DNA of 64,000 nucleotides from an uncultured Acetatifactor sp. (GTDB taxonomy: Bacteria > Bacillota > Clostridia > Lachnospirales > Lachnospiraceae). Position 1 is the stretch's first letter. Each line of letters begins with the position of its first letter. Position numbers and translations under genes: made by a program. Location of the stretch: assembly GCA_947629645.1 (NCBI GenBank), contig CANREV010000013.1, positions 1 through 64,000 of the forward strand. The letters run 5' to 3'. The notes under the pieces were generated by a model. That model made no database searches. It worked only from the letters and a program-made list of their open reading frames with translations, and was not told the DNA's origin. Shown here piece by piece: positions 34,518 through 44,495 of this stretch.

Positions 34518-35444
34518 ATGCGAGGGAAGATCGTCAAAGGGATTGCCGGATTCTACTATGTCCATGCTGCCGGAACGGACGAAGGGAAAGAAATCTCAGC
34601 AGCAGATGCGGCGCGGGTGGAAGAAGGAATCTACGAGTGTAAAGCGAAGGGAATATTTCGCAAGGATAACCGGAAGCCTCTGGTAGGCGATGACGTGGAA
34701 ATGGATATTCTTGATGAAAAAGAGCATTTGGGAAATATCAGGGAATTGCTTCCCAGGCACAGCGAACTGATCCGCCCCGCGGTTGCCAATGTGGATCAGG
34801 CGCTGGTGATTTTTGCCATTGCCCAGCCCCAGCCCAATTTCAATCTGCTGGACCGGTTCCTGATCATGATGCAGCAGCAAAAGCTGCCCTGTATCATCTG
34901 TTTCAACAAACAGGATATCGACAGCCAGGATCAATGCAGCCGCTATCAGGAGATTTATGAGAACTGCGGATTTCAGACCATATCCGTCAGCGCTGTAAAA
35001 CGCTGGAACATTGACCGCCTTGGGGAGCTTTTAAAAGGGAAAATTACAACTGTGGCGGGGCCAAGCGGTGTAGGGAAATCATCGATTGTCAATTGCTTAC
35101 AGTCGGGGATCGTGATGGAGACCGGGAAGATCAGCCAAAAGATCCAGCGGGGAAAACATACTACCAGACACTCGGAGCTGATCGCTGTGGGAGCGGATAC
35201 TTATATATTGGACACGCCGGGGTTCAGTTCCCTGGGGCTGTTCGATCTGGAGAAAGAAGATTTGTGCGGCTATTTTCCGGAGTTTGCACAGTATGAAAAG
35301 TCCTGCAGATTTGCAGGATGCGTCCACATAAGCGAGCCTGTCTGCGGCGTAAAGAAAGCGGTGGCGGAAGGCAGGATCAACAAAATGAGATACGATAATT
35401 ATTGTCTGCTGTACGAAGAACTGAAAAACAGGCGGAAATTTTAA
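34518..35444 (+). CDS. rsgA: Ribosome small-subunit-dependent GTPase RsgA
   Basis: A 308-residue circularly permuted GTPase that helps mature the 30S subunit. An N-terminal OB fold leads to GTPase motifs in permuted order: NKQD (in CFNKQDIDS), then GPSGVGKSSI near 181-190, and DTPGFSSLGL. The C-terminal zinc knuckle uses CRFAGCVHISEPVC. It is 3 bp after the kinase gene. It closes the housekeeping cluster; the rpe/thiN genes often found next in Firmicutes are replaced here by the cobalamin region. Confidence 0.95.
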   Translation: MRGKIVKGIAGFYYVHAAGTDEGKEISAADAARVEEGIYECKAKGIFRKDNRKPLVGDDVEMDILDEKEHLGNIRELLPRHSELIRPAVANVDQALVIFAIAQPQPNFNLLDRFLIMMQQQKLPCIICFNKQDIDSQDQCSRYQEIYENCGFQTISVSAVKRWNIDRLGELLKGKITTVAGPSGVGKSSIVNCLQSGIVMETGKISQKIQRGKHTTRHSELIAVGADTYILDTPGFSSLGLFDLEKEDLCGYFPEFAQYEKSCRFAGCVHISEPVCGVKKAVAEGRINKMRYDNYCLLYEELKNRRKF

Positions 35445-35548
35445 GAAACGCCGCAAACGTTTTTCAACAGAAAATAATTTTATGTGATCCGTAAGGCGCG
35501 CAAGAAGGGATGGATTGACGGACAGGCAAGTTATTTGTATAAAAAAGA

Positions 35549-35577
35549 TTGAATCGTTTGTAGAAATATGATATAGT
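35549..35577 (+). promoter_or_regulatory. Promoter of the cobalamin operon
   Basis: TTGAAT (35549-35554), 17-nt spacer, TATAGT (35572-35577). The expected start near 35584 lies just before the riboswitch. Confidence 0.65.
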
Positions 35578-35593
35578 TAGAAAAATTGAATAT

Positions 35594-35775
35594 GTAGTAA
35601 TCAGGTGTCGGAGCAGCCACGGATTGTGTGATTGGCTCCGGTGAAAAGGGAAACAGGTGCAAATCCTGTACGAACTCGTCACCGTAATTAGGGAGCAGAG
35701 GCCGATATATCACTGGGAAACTGGGAAGATGGCTAATGCGATGATCTTTAAGCCGGGAGACCTGCCTGACTACTG
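35594..35775 (+). promoter_or_regulatory. Cobalamin (adenosylcobalamin-type) riboswitch
   Basis: A complete aptamer: P1 arms GTAGTAATCAGG and CCTGACTAC, the core GGTGAAAAGGGAAACAGGTG, GCAAATCCTGTACG, then CACTGGGAAACTGGGAAG and the B12 box AAGCCGGGAGACCTGCC. These match the class found before cobalamin genes in Firmicutes. It precedes the secreted chelatase and uptake genes, so it shuts down uptake and, by read-through, synthesis when cobalamin is plentiful. An intrinsic terminator follows at 35882-35912. Confidence 0.96.
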
Positions 35776-35881
35776 TACAGAAACGTTTGTTTCAAGCCAC
35801 GAGTAACTGGTTGTACGTTTAAAAGCAGAGTATAGGAAGTCTGTTTTCCGCGATTTCCTGTATGATTCTTTTGTGTGCAAA

Positions 35882-35912
35882 CCCTTTACCTGTATAGGAA
35901 AAGGGCTTTTTT
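35882..35912 (+). terminator. Riboswitch-controlled intrinsic terminator
   Basis: CCCTTT pairs with AAAGGG around an inner ACCTgtatAGG hairpin, followed by C and six T residues. It lies between the riboswitch and the first coding sequence, as an expression platform. Confidence 0.85.
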
Positions 35913-35979
35913 AATGTCACCGTTTATGCCGCAAAGCAATGTTTCTGGCGCACATATTTTAAGAAACCGAGGAGGAAAC

Positions 35980-37194
35980 ATGAAAATGAAAAAAAGAGCA
36001 GCGGTATTATTGCTGGCGACAATGGTGGGAACGTCCTGCGTGACAGGATGTGGAAACGGTGAAGAAGCGGCAGGGAGCGGACAGGTTGAGACGCAAAAAA
36101 CGGCTGAAACAGTGACGGATGCAGACCGGAAAGCCGCTGATAAAGTCGCCGCGCTTATTGACGCGATTTATGTGCAGGAGAGAACGGATGAAACGGACAG
36201 ACAGTGTGCAGATGCAAAAGATGCGTGGGACGCATTGACAGATGCGCAAAAGGAACTTGTGGAAGGTGAAAACGCAGACCCGGATTATTTTGGCAGAGAT
36301 ACCGGAGATGCATCAAAGGATGATGCCCGTAATCAGGATGAAATCGGTGAAAACGAGATCCTGGTAGTCAGCTTCGGGACTTCCTTTAATGACAGCCGCG
36401 TGGCGGATGTCAAAGGAATTGAGGACGCGTTACAGGAAGCTTATCCGGACTGGTCTGTAAGAAGAGCGTTTACGGCGCAGGTGATTATCAATCATGTTCA
36501 GGCAAGAGACGGAGAATGCATTGACAATATGGATCAGGCCATGGAACGTGCAGCGGCAAACGGAGTAAAGAATCTTATTGTTCAGCCCACCCATTTGATG
36601 CAGGGCGCCGAGTATGATGAAATGATGGAAACAGTGGAAACTTATACCGATCAGTTTGAGACGGTAAAGATTGCCGAGCCGTTGCTGGGTGAGGTCGGAA
36701 CAGATGCAACCGTGATCAATAATGACAAGAAGGCAGTAGCGGAAATACTGACAAGGGAAGCGGTCGCCTGCGCAGGCTATGAGAGTTTGGAAGCGGCAAA
36801 AGAGGATGGCGCCGCATTTGTATTTATGGGACACGGCACATCTCACACGGCAAAGGTATCCTACAGCCAGATGCAGACCCAGATGAATGAACTGGGATAC
36901 GATAATGTTTTCATCGGAACGGTAGAGGGGGAACCGGAAGAGACTTCCTGCGAAGCGATTATAGAAGCGGCATCACAGGCTGGTTATACCAAGGTAATCC
37001 TTCGCCCCTTGATGGTAGTGGCAGGCGATCACGCTAACAATGATATGGCGGGAGAGGATGAAGATTCCTGGGTGAGCATGTTTACTGCATCGGGTAAGTT
37101 TGAAAGCGTGGACGCACAAATTGCGGGCTTAGGTGAAATCAGCGCCATTCAGCAGATCTATGTGGCGCATGTTGCCGATGCCATGAAGCGATAG
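35980..37194 (+). CDS. Secreted CbiK-type sirohydrochlorin cobaltochelatase, lipoprotein
   Basis: A 404-residue protein. It has a signal peptide with a lipobox ending VTGC at residue 24, then a linker and helical segment (about 35-120). The CbiK chelatase domain starts near 127 with NEILVVSFGTSFNDSR, then NLIVQPTHLMQGAEYDEM, the metal-binding MGHGTSHTA around 283 and GDHANNDMAG around 350. CbiK inserts cobalt into sirohydrochlorin in the cytosol in most species; here it is predicted outside the membrane. It is the first gene after the riboswitch. A GGAGG site 5 nt before ATG 35980 decides the start. It may load or strip metal from imported tetrapyrroles. Confidence 0.85.
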   Translation: MKMKKRAAVLLLATMVGTSCVTGCGNGEEAAGSGQVETQKTAETVTDADRKAADKVAALIDAIYVQERTDETDRQCADAKDAWDALTDAQKELVEGENADPDYFGRDTGDASKDDARNQDEIGENEILVVSFGTSFNDSRVADVKGIEDALQEAYPDWSVRRAFTAQVIINHVQARDGECIDNMDQAMERAAANGVKNLIVQPTHLMQGAEYDEMMETVETYTDQFETVKIAEPLLGEVGTDATVINNDKKAVAEILTREAVACAGYESLEAAKEDGAAFVFMGHGTSHTAKVSYSQMQTQMNELGYDNVFIGTVEGEPEETSCEAIIEAASQAGYTKVILRPLMVVAGDHANNDMAGEDEDSWVSMFTASGKFESVDAQIAGLGEISAIQQIYVAHVADAMKR

Positions 37195-37204
37195 GAGAGC
37201 GGCG

Positions 37205-39190
37205 ATGAAGAAAAAAAGAAGGATATTCTTTGGGATTCTGCTGCTGTCCTGCACATTGTTGAGCGGGTGTTATGGCCAGGGGGCCCGGGAGGCTGAGATA
37301 GCGCCCGCGGAAGCAGAGGAAGCGTTGCATTCGGAATTGCCGGATGGAGTTTATCTGGCGGACTTTGATACGGACAGCAGTATGTTTCAAGTGAGTGAGG
37401 CCTGCGATGGCAAGGGAACATTGACAGTGGAAAACGGCAGAATGACGATTCACATTTCGCTGGGTTCCAAAAAGATCATACATCTTTACCTTGGACTTGC
37501 CGCGGATGCTGAAAAAGAAGGCGCGGAATTGTTATCGCCAACTGTAGATACCGTTACATACAGCGATGGCCTGACGGAGGAAGTCTATGGATTTGATGTT
37601 CCGGTCCGGGCGCTGGATGAGGAATTTGACCTTGCGCTGATTGGAACGAAGGGAAAATGGTATGACCATAAAGTCAGTGTATCCAATCCGCAGCCTTTAG
37701 ACGAGGATCCCGCGCAGGCGGAAGGCCTGGATCAAAAAGAGGATGGCCGGTATACCATCGATCTTACTTTTGAGGGAGGAAGCGGAAAAGCAGAGATTTT
37801 GTCTCCGGCAGCTGTTACTGTGTCAGACGGGACGGCAACGGCAGCGATACAGTGGAACAGTCCGAATTATGACTATATGATCGTAGATGGAGAAAAGTAT
37901 CTGCCGGTAAATACAGAAGGGAATTCTGTCTTTGAGATTCCGGTCTCAGTCTTTGACGAACCCATGAGCGTGACAGGCGACACCATCGCCATGAGCAAAC
38001 CACATGAGGTAGAGTATACTCTTACGTTTCATTCCGATACAATGAGGCCGGTGGAAGATCACACAGAAGCCTCGGAAATGACAGGCAGGGAAACAGGGTC
38101 TGATCAGGCGGGGAACGAAAAGGCATGGGATGATTACGGTATAGGGCTGGCGTATGAAGGCAGCATGGAATTGCAGTACGCGGAAAACTTCACGGTGGAT
38201 TATTACGCCGGGGGCTATACGATGCTGACAACGACAAAAGATGGAGCAAAGTTTTTGATCGTGCCGGAAGGGAAAGAAGCTCCGGAAGGATTGGATGAGG
38301 ACATTCAGGCGCTGTACCGTCCCATAAAGAATCTCTACTTAGTGGCATCTGCAGTCATGGATATGTTTGACGCTATAGACGCCCTGGATACGATTAAGTT
38401 TTCCGGTCAGAAGGCGGAAGACTGGTATATTGAGAATGCCAAGGCGGCTATGGAAGACGGGGACATCCTATATGCGGGCAAATATAATAAGCCGGATTAC
38501 GAGCTGATCGTGTCCGGGGATTGTTCCCTTGCCATTGAAAACGGGATGATTTTTCATTCGCCGGAGGTGATAGAAATGCTGGAATCTTTCGGGATTCCGG
38601 TAATAATAGAGTATTCCAGCTATGAGTCACACCCGCTTGGAAGAGTGGAATGGATTAAGTTTTTTGGAGCATTGGCAGGACAAGAGGAGAAAGCTTTAAA
38701 AGCATTTGAAGAGCAGGCGGCCGTTTTGGAAGAGATAACAGCAGGTCAGGAGACAGACAACACGGACAAAACAGTGGCATTCTTTTTTATTACCTCAAAC
38801 GGATTGGTACAGGTACGCCAAAGCTCTGACTATATTCCTAAAATGATCGCGCTTGCGGGCGGTAAATACATTTTTGACAATCTGGGAGACCTTAAGTCCG
38901 GTCGATCTACCTTGAATATGCAGGTAGAAGAATTTTATGACAGTGCGAAAGACGCAGATTTCCTTATCTATAACAGTTCTATCGATGGCGGCGTAACTTC
39001 TATCGAAGAGTTGATTGATAAATGTGCTGTCTTAGAGGATTTTAAGGCGGTGCAGGAAGGAAATGTCTGGTGCACCACCAATGATCTGTATCAGCAGTCC
39101 ATGTCGATCGCTTATCTGATACGTGATATTCATACTATGCTTCAGGGGGAAGGCGAAGAAGGGATGAAATACCTTTTTCGGTTAGAGTAG
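37205..39190 (+). CDS. Lipoprotein with NEAT-like and metal/corrinoid substrate-binding domains
   Basis: A 661-residue lipoprotein (LLSGC, Cys22). Residues about 45-165 form a NEAT-like (iron-transport-associated) domain: DGVYLADFDTDSSMFQVSEA, EVYGFDVPVRALDEEFDLAL and KGKWYDHKVSVS. A second, weaker copy follows (about 180-280). The C-terminal half (about 315-650) is a two-lobed TroA/BtuF-type binding protein with IEYSSYESHPLGRVEWIKFF and LIYNSSIDGGVTSIEEL. It likely captures a tetrapyrrole or cobamide for the permease downstream. It follows the chelatase by 10 bp. Confidence 0.85.
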   Translation: MKKKRRIFFGILLLSCTLLSGCYGQGAREAEIAPAEAEEALHSELPDGVYLADFDTDSSMFQVSEACDGKGTLTVENGRMTIHISLGSKKIIHLYLGLAADAEKEGAELLSPTVDTVTYSDGLTEEVYGFDVPVRALDEEFDLALIGTKGKWYDHKVSVSNPQPLDEDPAQAEGLDQKEDGRYTIDLTFEGGSGKAEILSPAAVTVSDGTATAAIQWNSPNYDYMIVDGEKYLPVNTEGNSVFEIPVSVFDEPMSVTGDTIAMSKPHEVEYTLTFHSDTMRPVEDHTEASEMTGRETGSDQAGNEKAWDDYGIGLAYEGSMELQYAENFTVDYYAGGYTMLTTTKDGAKFLIVPEGKEAPEGLDEDIQALYRPIKNLYLVASAVMDMFDAIDALDTIKFSGQKAEDWYIENAKAAMEDGDILYAGKYNKPDYELIVSGDCSLAIENGMIFHSPEVIEMLESFGIPVIIEYSSYESHPLGRVEWIKFFGALAGQEEKALKAFEEQAAVLEEITAGQETDNTDKTVAFFFITSNGLVQVRQSSDYIPKMIALAGGKYIFDNLGDLKSGRSTLNMQVEEFYDSAKDADFLIYNSSIDGGVTSIEELIDKCAVLEDFKAVQEGNVWCTTNDLYQQSMSIAYLIRDIHTMLQGEGEEGMKYLFRLE

Positions 39191-39230
39191 GAGTTTTTGT
39201 TTGATCCATCAAAAAGCGGAGAGGAGCAAT

Positions 39231-40244
39231 ATGCGGCATAGTAGAAAAATGAGATATATTGCAACGTTTTTTCTGCTGGGTATCAGCATCCTGCTCTTTG
39301 TAGTATTGAATGTCTGCATTGGAACGGTAGCGATTTCTCTGCGTCAGATCGTGGCGTCCGCGAGGGGACAGGAGATCGAAAACAGCAGGATTTTATGGGA
39401 TATCAGAATGCCAAGGGCGCTGGCGGCAATGATACTGGGAGGGGCCCTGGCGCTTGCCGGATATCTGTTACAGACTTTTTTTCATAATCCCATAGCCGGT
39501 CCCTTCGTTCTGGGGATTTCTTCCGGCGCCAAGATGATGGTGGCGCTTATTATGGTGTTTTTCATGGGAAACGCTTTCAAGGTAAGTTCCGAAGCGCTTA
39601 TTACCGCAGCTTTCATCGGCGCTATGATCTCTATGGGATTTGTGCTTATGATATCCCGCAGGGTAAGTCATATGTCGATGCTGGTGGTAAGCGGAGTCAT
39701 GATTGGTTATATCTGTTCTGCGGTTACAGAGTTGGTGGTAACTTTTGCCGATGACGCGGAAATTGTAAATCTCCATAACTGGTCGAGGGGAAGCTTTTCC
39801 GGCATGACATGGGATAATGTGGCGGTCATGGCAGGAGTGATATCCGTTGCCTTTGCGGCGGTTTTTTGGCTGTCAAAACCCTTAAGCGCCTATCAGCAGG
39901 GGGATGCTTATGCAGAGAATCTGGGTGTGAACATTCGCCTTCTCAGAGTTTCTTTAGTGGTTTTATCCAGCTTCCTGTCAGCCTGTATCGTGGCGTTTGC
40001 GGGTCCGATTTCTTTCGTGGGGATCGCAGTCCCTCATTTGGTAAAGAGCCTTTTGGGAACGGCAAAACCGATTTTAATGATCCCGGCCTGTTTTCTGGGG
40101 GGAAGCGTGTTCTGCCTGTTCTGCGACTTGCTGGCAAGGACCATGTTTGCGCCTGCGGAGCTTAGTATCAGCACGGTCACAGCCGTATTCGGCGCCCCGG
40201 TGGTGTTGTGGATTATGATCCGGCGGGGCAGGGAGAAAACGTGA
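39231..40244 (+). CDS. FecCD-family ABC permease (BtuC-like)
   Basis: A 337-residue permease with about ten membrane spans. It has the family motifs RMPRALAAMILGGALALAGY near the start and FVLGISSGAK, and the C-terminal GPISFVGIAVPHLVKSLLG, which contacts the ATPase. FecCD permeases import siderophores, heme or cobalamin. The riboswitch context and operon partners favour a corrinoid. The ATG at 39231 is preferred because GAGAGGAG precedes it; an earlier TTG would add ten residues. It overlaps the ATPase gene by one base. Confidence 0.92.
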   Translation: MRHSRKMRYIATFFLLGISILLFVVLNVCIGTVAISLRQIVASARGQEIENSRILWDIRMPRALAAMILGGALALAGYLLQTFFHNPIAGPFVLGISSGAKMMVALIMVFFMGNAFKVSSEALITAAFIGAMISMGFVLMISRRVSHMSMLVVSGVMIGYICSAVTELVVTFADDAEIVNLHNWSRGSFSGMTWDNVAVMAGVISVAFAAVFWLSKPLSAYQQGDAYAENLGVNIRLLRVSLVVLSSFLSACIVAFAGPISFVGIAVPHLVKSLLGTAKPILMIPACFLGGSVFCLFCDLLARTMFAPAELSISTVTAVFGAPVVLWIMIRRGREKT

Positions 40245-41395
40245 TGATGAAGTACTATTTCCGAACAGAGAAAATGACCGTGGGCTATCACAAAGTCCCT
40301 TTGATAGAGAAGATAGAAATCGGTTTGGAAAAAGGAGAGATCCTGACGCTGATTGGTCCGAATGGCGCTGGTAAATCTACCATTTTAAAGAGTATTGCCA
40401 GGCAGCTTGCATTGATCAGCGGAACTGTCTTTCTGGACGATGGAAATCTGCAAGACATGTCCGGCAGAGAGTTGTCTCAAAATATGGCTGTAGTGTTGAC
40501 GGAGAAACTTCGCACAGAAATGATGACCTGTGAGGAGGTGGTCGCAACAGGCAGATATCCGTACACCGGGCGATTTGGTATTCTTTCCGAATCGGACCGT
40601 CAGATGGTGGAAGAGGCTATGGAGCTGGTGCATGTAACTGCGCTCAGGGATCGGGATTTTACACGCGTCAGCGATGGACAGAGACAGAGGGTGATGCTGG
40701 CCCGCGCAATCTGTCAGGAACCGGAAATCATCATTTTGGATGAACCTACCTCCTACCTGGACGTCAGGTACAAGCTGGAGTTTCTGTCTGTATTGCAGGA
40801 ATTGCGGAAGGAAAAGAAGCTGACGGTTATTATGTCTCTTCACGAATTGGAACTTGCGGCAAGAGTCTCAGATAAAATTTTGTGCATTCGCGGTAAATGG
40901 GCGGAACGGTTTGGGAGACCGGAGGAAATCTTCAAACAGGGGTATCTGTCCGACCTGTTTTCCATAACATCGGGCAGCTTCGATGAGGAGAATGGAAACA
41001 TGGAGCTTCCGGCTATAAAGGGAGAGGCCGTGGTTTTTGTCATAGCCGGCGGAGGATGCGGAAGAAATGTATATCGAAGGTTACAGCGTCAGTCAGTTCC
41101 CTTTGCAACGGGAATCCTTTTTCAGAATGATCTGGATTATCCGATAGCGAAAGCCTTGGCCACAGAAGTCATAACGGCGAAAGCGTTTGAACCGATTTCA
41201 GACAAACTGTCGGAATGTGCCAGAAAAAAGGTGGATCAATGTAAGAAGGTTATCTGCTGCAAGAAAGCGTTCGGAACCTTTGAGTATGCCAATCAGGAAT
41301 TGCTGGATTATGCAAGACAGAGCGGAAAAGAAATTGAAATGATCCTTACAGATGGCGAACCGGAAAAAATGAAACAGATAAAGAAGGATGAATAA
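40244..41395 (+). CDS. ABC importer ATPase (BtuD/FecE-like) with extra C-terminal domain
   Basis: A 383-residue protein. The ATPase part (about 1-245) has Walker A GPNGAGKST, signature SDGQRQRVMLARA and Walker B IIILDEPTSYLD. A further ~125 residues form a separate domain with VVFVIAGGGCGRNVYRRL, NDLDYPIAKALATEVI and FEPISDKLSEC, ending in a cysteine pair region KKVICCKK. A similar extension is recalled in some archaeal cobalamin ATPases, supporting a corrinoid substrate. The ATG shares a base with the permease stop (TGATG). cobQ follows directly. Confidence 0.88.
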   Translation: MMKYYFRTEKMTVGYHKVPLIEKIEIGLEKGEILTLIGPNGAGKSTILKSIARQLALISGTVFLDDGNLQDMSGRELSQNMAVVLTEKLRTEMMTCEEVVATGRYPYTGRFGILSESDRQMVEEAMELVHVTALRDRDFTRVSDGQRQRVMLARAICQEPEIIILDEPTSYLDVRYKLEFLSVLQELRKEKKLTVIMSLHELELAARVSDKILCIRGKWAERFGRPEEIFKQGYLSDLFSITSGSFDEENGNMELPAIKGEAVVFVIAGGGCGRNVYRRLQRQSVPFATGILFQNDLDYPIAKALATEVITAKAFEPISDKLSECARKKVDQCKKVICCKKAFGTFEYANQELLDYARQSGKEIEMILTDGEPEKMKQIKKDE

Positions 41396-42880
41396 ATGGC
41401 GAAGGTAATCATGGTACAGGGAACCATGTCCAATGCGGGAAAAAGCCTTTTGGCGGCCGGATTATGCAGAATCTTTCAGCAGGATGGTTATCGTGTGGCG
41501 CCTTTTAAATCGCAGAATATGGCGCTGAATTCTTTTATCACAACGGAAGGGCTTGAGATGGGAAGGGCGCAGGTCATGCAGGCGGAAGCGGCGGGAATGA
41601 CGCCCATGGTATGTATGAATCCTATTTTATTGAAGCCAACGACTCATACCGGTTCCCAGGTTATTGTAAATGGGGAAGTGCTGGGAAATATGAGCGCAAG
41701 AGAGTATTTTGCCTATAAAGTCAAGTTGATCCCGGAGATCAAAAAGGCCTTCCGGAAGCTGGAAGAGTATGCGGATATCATTGTAATAGAAGGGGCTGGC
41801 AGTCCTGCGGAAATCAATTTAAAGCAGAATGATATTGTCAATATGGGGCTTGCGGAAATGGTAGACGCGCCTGTCCTTTTAGTGGGGGATATCGACAGGG
41901 GAGGTGTGTTTGCGCAGCTTTTAGGGACCTTAATGTTACTGACAGAGAGGGAAAGGGAGAGAGTTAAAGGTTTAATTATCAATAAATTCAGAGGAGACAG
42001 ATCCCTTCTTGATTCCGGCATCGAAATGCTGGAGGAAAGGGGGAAAACGCCCGTAATCGGAGTAGTGCCTTATATGGAGTTATCCCTGGAGGATGAAGAC
42101 AGTTTAACGGAAAGATTCGATAAAAAGCAGGAAGGACTGATCGATATTGCGGTCATCCGTTATCCGCGAATATCTAATTTTACGGATTTTAATGTGTTTG
42201 AGCAGCTGCCGGAGGTAACGGTGCGCTATGTGACCTCTGTTGGCGAACTGCGTCATCCGAATATGATTTTCCTGCCGGGAAGCAAGAATACCATGGGAGA
42301 TTTAAAATGGATGAGACAGAATGGCCTGGAGGCGGCTGTCAGGAAATTGGCGGAGGATGTGCCCGTATTTGGGATTTGCGGGGGATATCAGATGTTGGGA
42401 TGTGAGATTTCTGACCCGGATAAGGTGGAAGAGGGCGGAAGCGTTCGTGGAATGGAATTGCTGCCGGTTAATACCGTGCTGCAAAAGGAGAAGAAGCGAT
42501 GTCAGGCCGAAGGGGTAATAGAAAAGCTGGATGGTCTTTTCGGCGTGATTTCAGGATGCGGTTTTAAGGGGTATGAAATTCACATGGGGGAAACCACATT
42601 CACAGAAGAGACATCCGCGAAAAAAGAGCGGCGGGTTGTATGCAGCGCTGATAAAAATGTGTATGGCACCTACGTTCACGGCCTGTTTGATCAGGGAAAT
42701 GTGGCGGGCCTTATCGTGCAGGCTTTAGCGAAAAGAGAGGGAATTCAGATAGAGAACGGAGTATTTGAGGACTATCGGACATGGAAAGAAAAACAGTATG
42801 ACAAGCTGGCGGACACCTTAAGGAAGTATCTGAATATGGAGGAAATCTATGGAATGCTCAGAGAAGCCCGTCTGGAATAG
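41396..42880 (+). CDS. cobQ: Cobyric acid synthase
   Basis: A 494-residue glutamine-dependent amidase that amidates four side chains of adenosylcobyrinic diamide. The N-terminal ATP domain has [40 protein letters not shown] and NPILLKPT. The C-terminal glutamine amidotransferase has [11 protein letters not shown] with the catalytic cysteine, and [10 protein letters not shown]. Starts at ATG 41396 with no gap after the ATPase gene, within the riboswitch-controlled transcript. It overlaps cobT by 32 bp. Confidence 0.96.
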   Translation: MAKVIMVQGTMSNAGKSLLAAGLCRIFQQDGYRVAPFKSQNMALNSFITTEGLEMGRAQVMQAEAAGMTPMVCMNPILLKPTTHTGSQVIVNGEVLGNMSAREYFAYKVKLIPEIKKAFRKLEEYADIIVIEGAGSPAEINLKQNDIVNMGLAEMVDAPVLLVGDIDRGGVFAQLLGTLMLLTERERERVKGLIINKFRGDRSLLDSGIEMLEERGKTPVIGVVPYMELSLEDEDSLTERFDKKQEGLIDIAVIRYPRISNFTDFNVFEQLPEVTVRYVTSVGELRHPNMIFLPGSKNTMGDLKWMRQNGLEAAVRKLAEDVPVFGICGGYQMLGCEISDPDKVEEGGSVRGMELLPVNTVLQKEKKRCQAEGVIEKLDGLFGVISGCGFKGYEIHMGETTFTEETSAKKERRVVCSADKNVYGTYVHGLFDQGNVAGLIVQALAKREGIQIENGVFEDYRTWKEKQYDKLADTLRKYLNMEEIYGMLREARLE

Positions 42881-43940
42881 ATTTACGAGAGAAGAATTAG
42901 GACAGCTTGCGGTCAGACCGTTAAACGGGGAAATCAGAAAAAGAGTATTGGACCATTGGGACGCGGTCGCCAAGCCTATTGACGGAATGGGAATATTTGA
43001 AACTCTCACGGCGCAAATAGGGGCGATCACAGGTAACGATAAGGTTGATATTTCTAAAAAGGCTGTTATCATCATGTGTGCGGATAATGGAATTGTGGAA
43101 GAGGGCATTAGTCAATCAGGTCAGGAGGTTACGGCTGCCGTTGCAGGATTAATGGGAAGAAAACAGTCTTCTGTAGGCAGAATGGCGGCGATGATCGGGG
43201 CCGACACCATTCCGGTGGATATCGGTATGAACCGAAAAGAACCTGTTGAGGGCGTACTGGACCGGAAAATAAGATGCGGAACCAGAAATTTCAAAAAAGA
43301 GCCCGCTATGACAAAGCAGGAAGCAATCCGCGCGATCGCAACAGGTATCGATATCGTTTTTTCCTGTAAAACAGCAGGTTACAAAATCCTTGCAACCGGT
43401 GAAATGGGTATCGGAAATACCACTACAAGCAGCGCGGTTGCTGCCGCTTTGTTAAAGTGTGAGGCGGATATCGTCACAGGCAGAGGAGCCGGACTTAGCG
43501 ATGCGGGACTGTTGCGTAAACGTCAGGTGATCGCGGAGGCCTTGGAAAAATATGATTTGTATCACGCGGATGCCCTGACGATTTTGTCATCGGTGGGAGG
43601 ACTTGATATTGCGGGGCTTACAGGTGTTTGCATAGGGGGCGCTGTCTTTCGCGTGCCGATTGTCTTAGATGGCGTGATCAGTATAGCGGCGGCGCTTTTG
43701 GCGGAGCGAATTGTCCCCGGAACCAAAGCGTATCTCATCCCTTCCCACAAGGGGCGGGAACCGGCATCTGAGGCGCTTTTGAGAGAGCTTGGTCTGGAAC
43801 CTGTCATTGATGGGAAATTAGCGTTAGGCGAGGGAACGGGAGCGGTGATGATGTTTTCCTTGCTGGATATGGCGCTAAGTGTTTACAGCGGCAGGACAAC
43901 CTTCCGGGAGATTCAGATAGAGCAATATAAGAGGTTTTAG
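42849..43940 (+). CDS. cobT: Nicotinate-nucleotide-dimethylbenzimidazole phosphoribosyltransferase
   Basis: A 363-residue enzyme that makes alpha-ribazole phosphate, activating the lower-ligand base of cobalamin. Motifs: [55 protein letters not shown] with catalytic and phosphate-binding residues, and [17 protein letters not shown] 42849 with GGAGGA upstream is used although it overlaps cobQ. It feeds cobS. Lower-base choice (benzimidazole or phenolic or purine) cannot be read from the sequence. Confidence 0.95.
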   Translation: MECSEKPVWNRFTREELGQLAVRPLNGEIRKRVLDHWDAVAKPIDGMGIFETLTAQIGAITGNDKVDISKKAVIIMCADNGIVEEGISQSGQEVTAAVAGLMGRKQSSVGRMAAMIGADTIPVDIGMNRKEPVEGVLDRKIRCGTRNFKKEPAMTKQEAIRAIATGIDIVFSCKTAGYKILATGEMGIGNTTTSSAVAAALLKCEADIVTGRGAGLSDAGLLRKRQVIAEALEKYDLYHADALTILSSVGGLDIAGLTGVCIGGAVFRVPIVLDGVISIAAALLAERIVPGTKAYLIPSHKGREPASEALLRELGLEPVIDGKLALGEGTGAVMMFSLLDMALSVYSGRTTFREIQIEQYKRF

Positions 43941-43945
43941 ACAAA

Positions 43946-44494
43946 ATGGTGGTATTGGTGATCGGGGGAAGCGGCAGCGGAAAATCTGAATATGCGGAGG
44001 AATACATTATCACACGATTCCCCGGAAGAAAAAAGTATTATATTGCAACGATGCAGGTCTTTGACAAGGAGGGACAGGCAAAAATAGAAAGGCATCGGAA
44101 ATTAAGAAGCGGCAAAGGGTTTCTGACTATAGAACAGCCGGTGTCGATCGAGCAGGCGCTTTCTAAAATGGAGCGACTGCCGGAGGCGGAAAATATAGCG
44201 TTGTTAGAGTGTATGTCCAATCTGGTCGCCAACGAAATGTTTTCAACGAAACCGCCGCGGCCCTGCGAACAGGTAACAGAAAGAATTATGCAGGGGATCA
44301 GGGCGCTGGACAAAGGTTTAAAGCATCTGGTGATCGTCACAAATAATGTATTTGAGGATGGGATTCTTTATGATGAAACTACCTTGGAATATATGAGAGC
44401 AATGGGGAACGTTAATGAAAGATTGGCAGTTATGGCGGACAGAGTGATAGAAGTAGTGGCAGGCATTCCTGTTACGATAAAGGAAAGGAAGTAA
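43946..44494 (+). CDS. cobU: Adenosylcobinamide kinase/adenosylcobinamide-phosphate guanylyltransferase
   Basis: A 182-residue bifunctional enzyme that phosphorylates adenosylcobinamide and then adds GMP. The P-loop GGSGSGKSEYAE (7-18) is intact, followed by YYIATMQVFDKEGQAKIERH and the GMP-linking histidine region. The C-terminal half has ALLECMSNLVANEMF and VIVTNNVFEDGI. It follows cobT by 5 bp and precedes cobS by one base. A second, degenerate relative lies at 45270. Confidence 0.95.
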   Translation: MVVLVIGGSGSGKSEYAEEYIITRFPGRKKYYIATMQVFDKEGQAKIERHRKLRSGKGFLTIEQPVSIEQALSKMERLPEAENIALLECMSNLVANEMFSTKPPRPCEQVTERIMQGIRALDKGLKHLVIVTNNVFEDGILYDETTLEYMRAMGNVNERLAVMADRVIEVVAGIPVTIKERK

Positions 44495-44495
44495 T

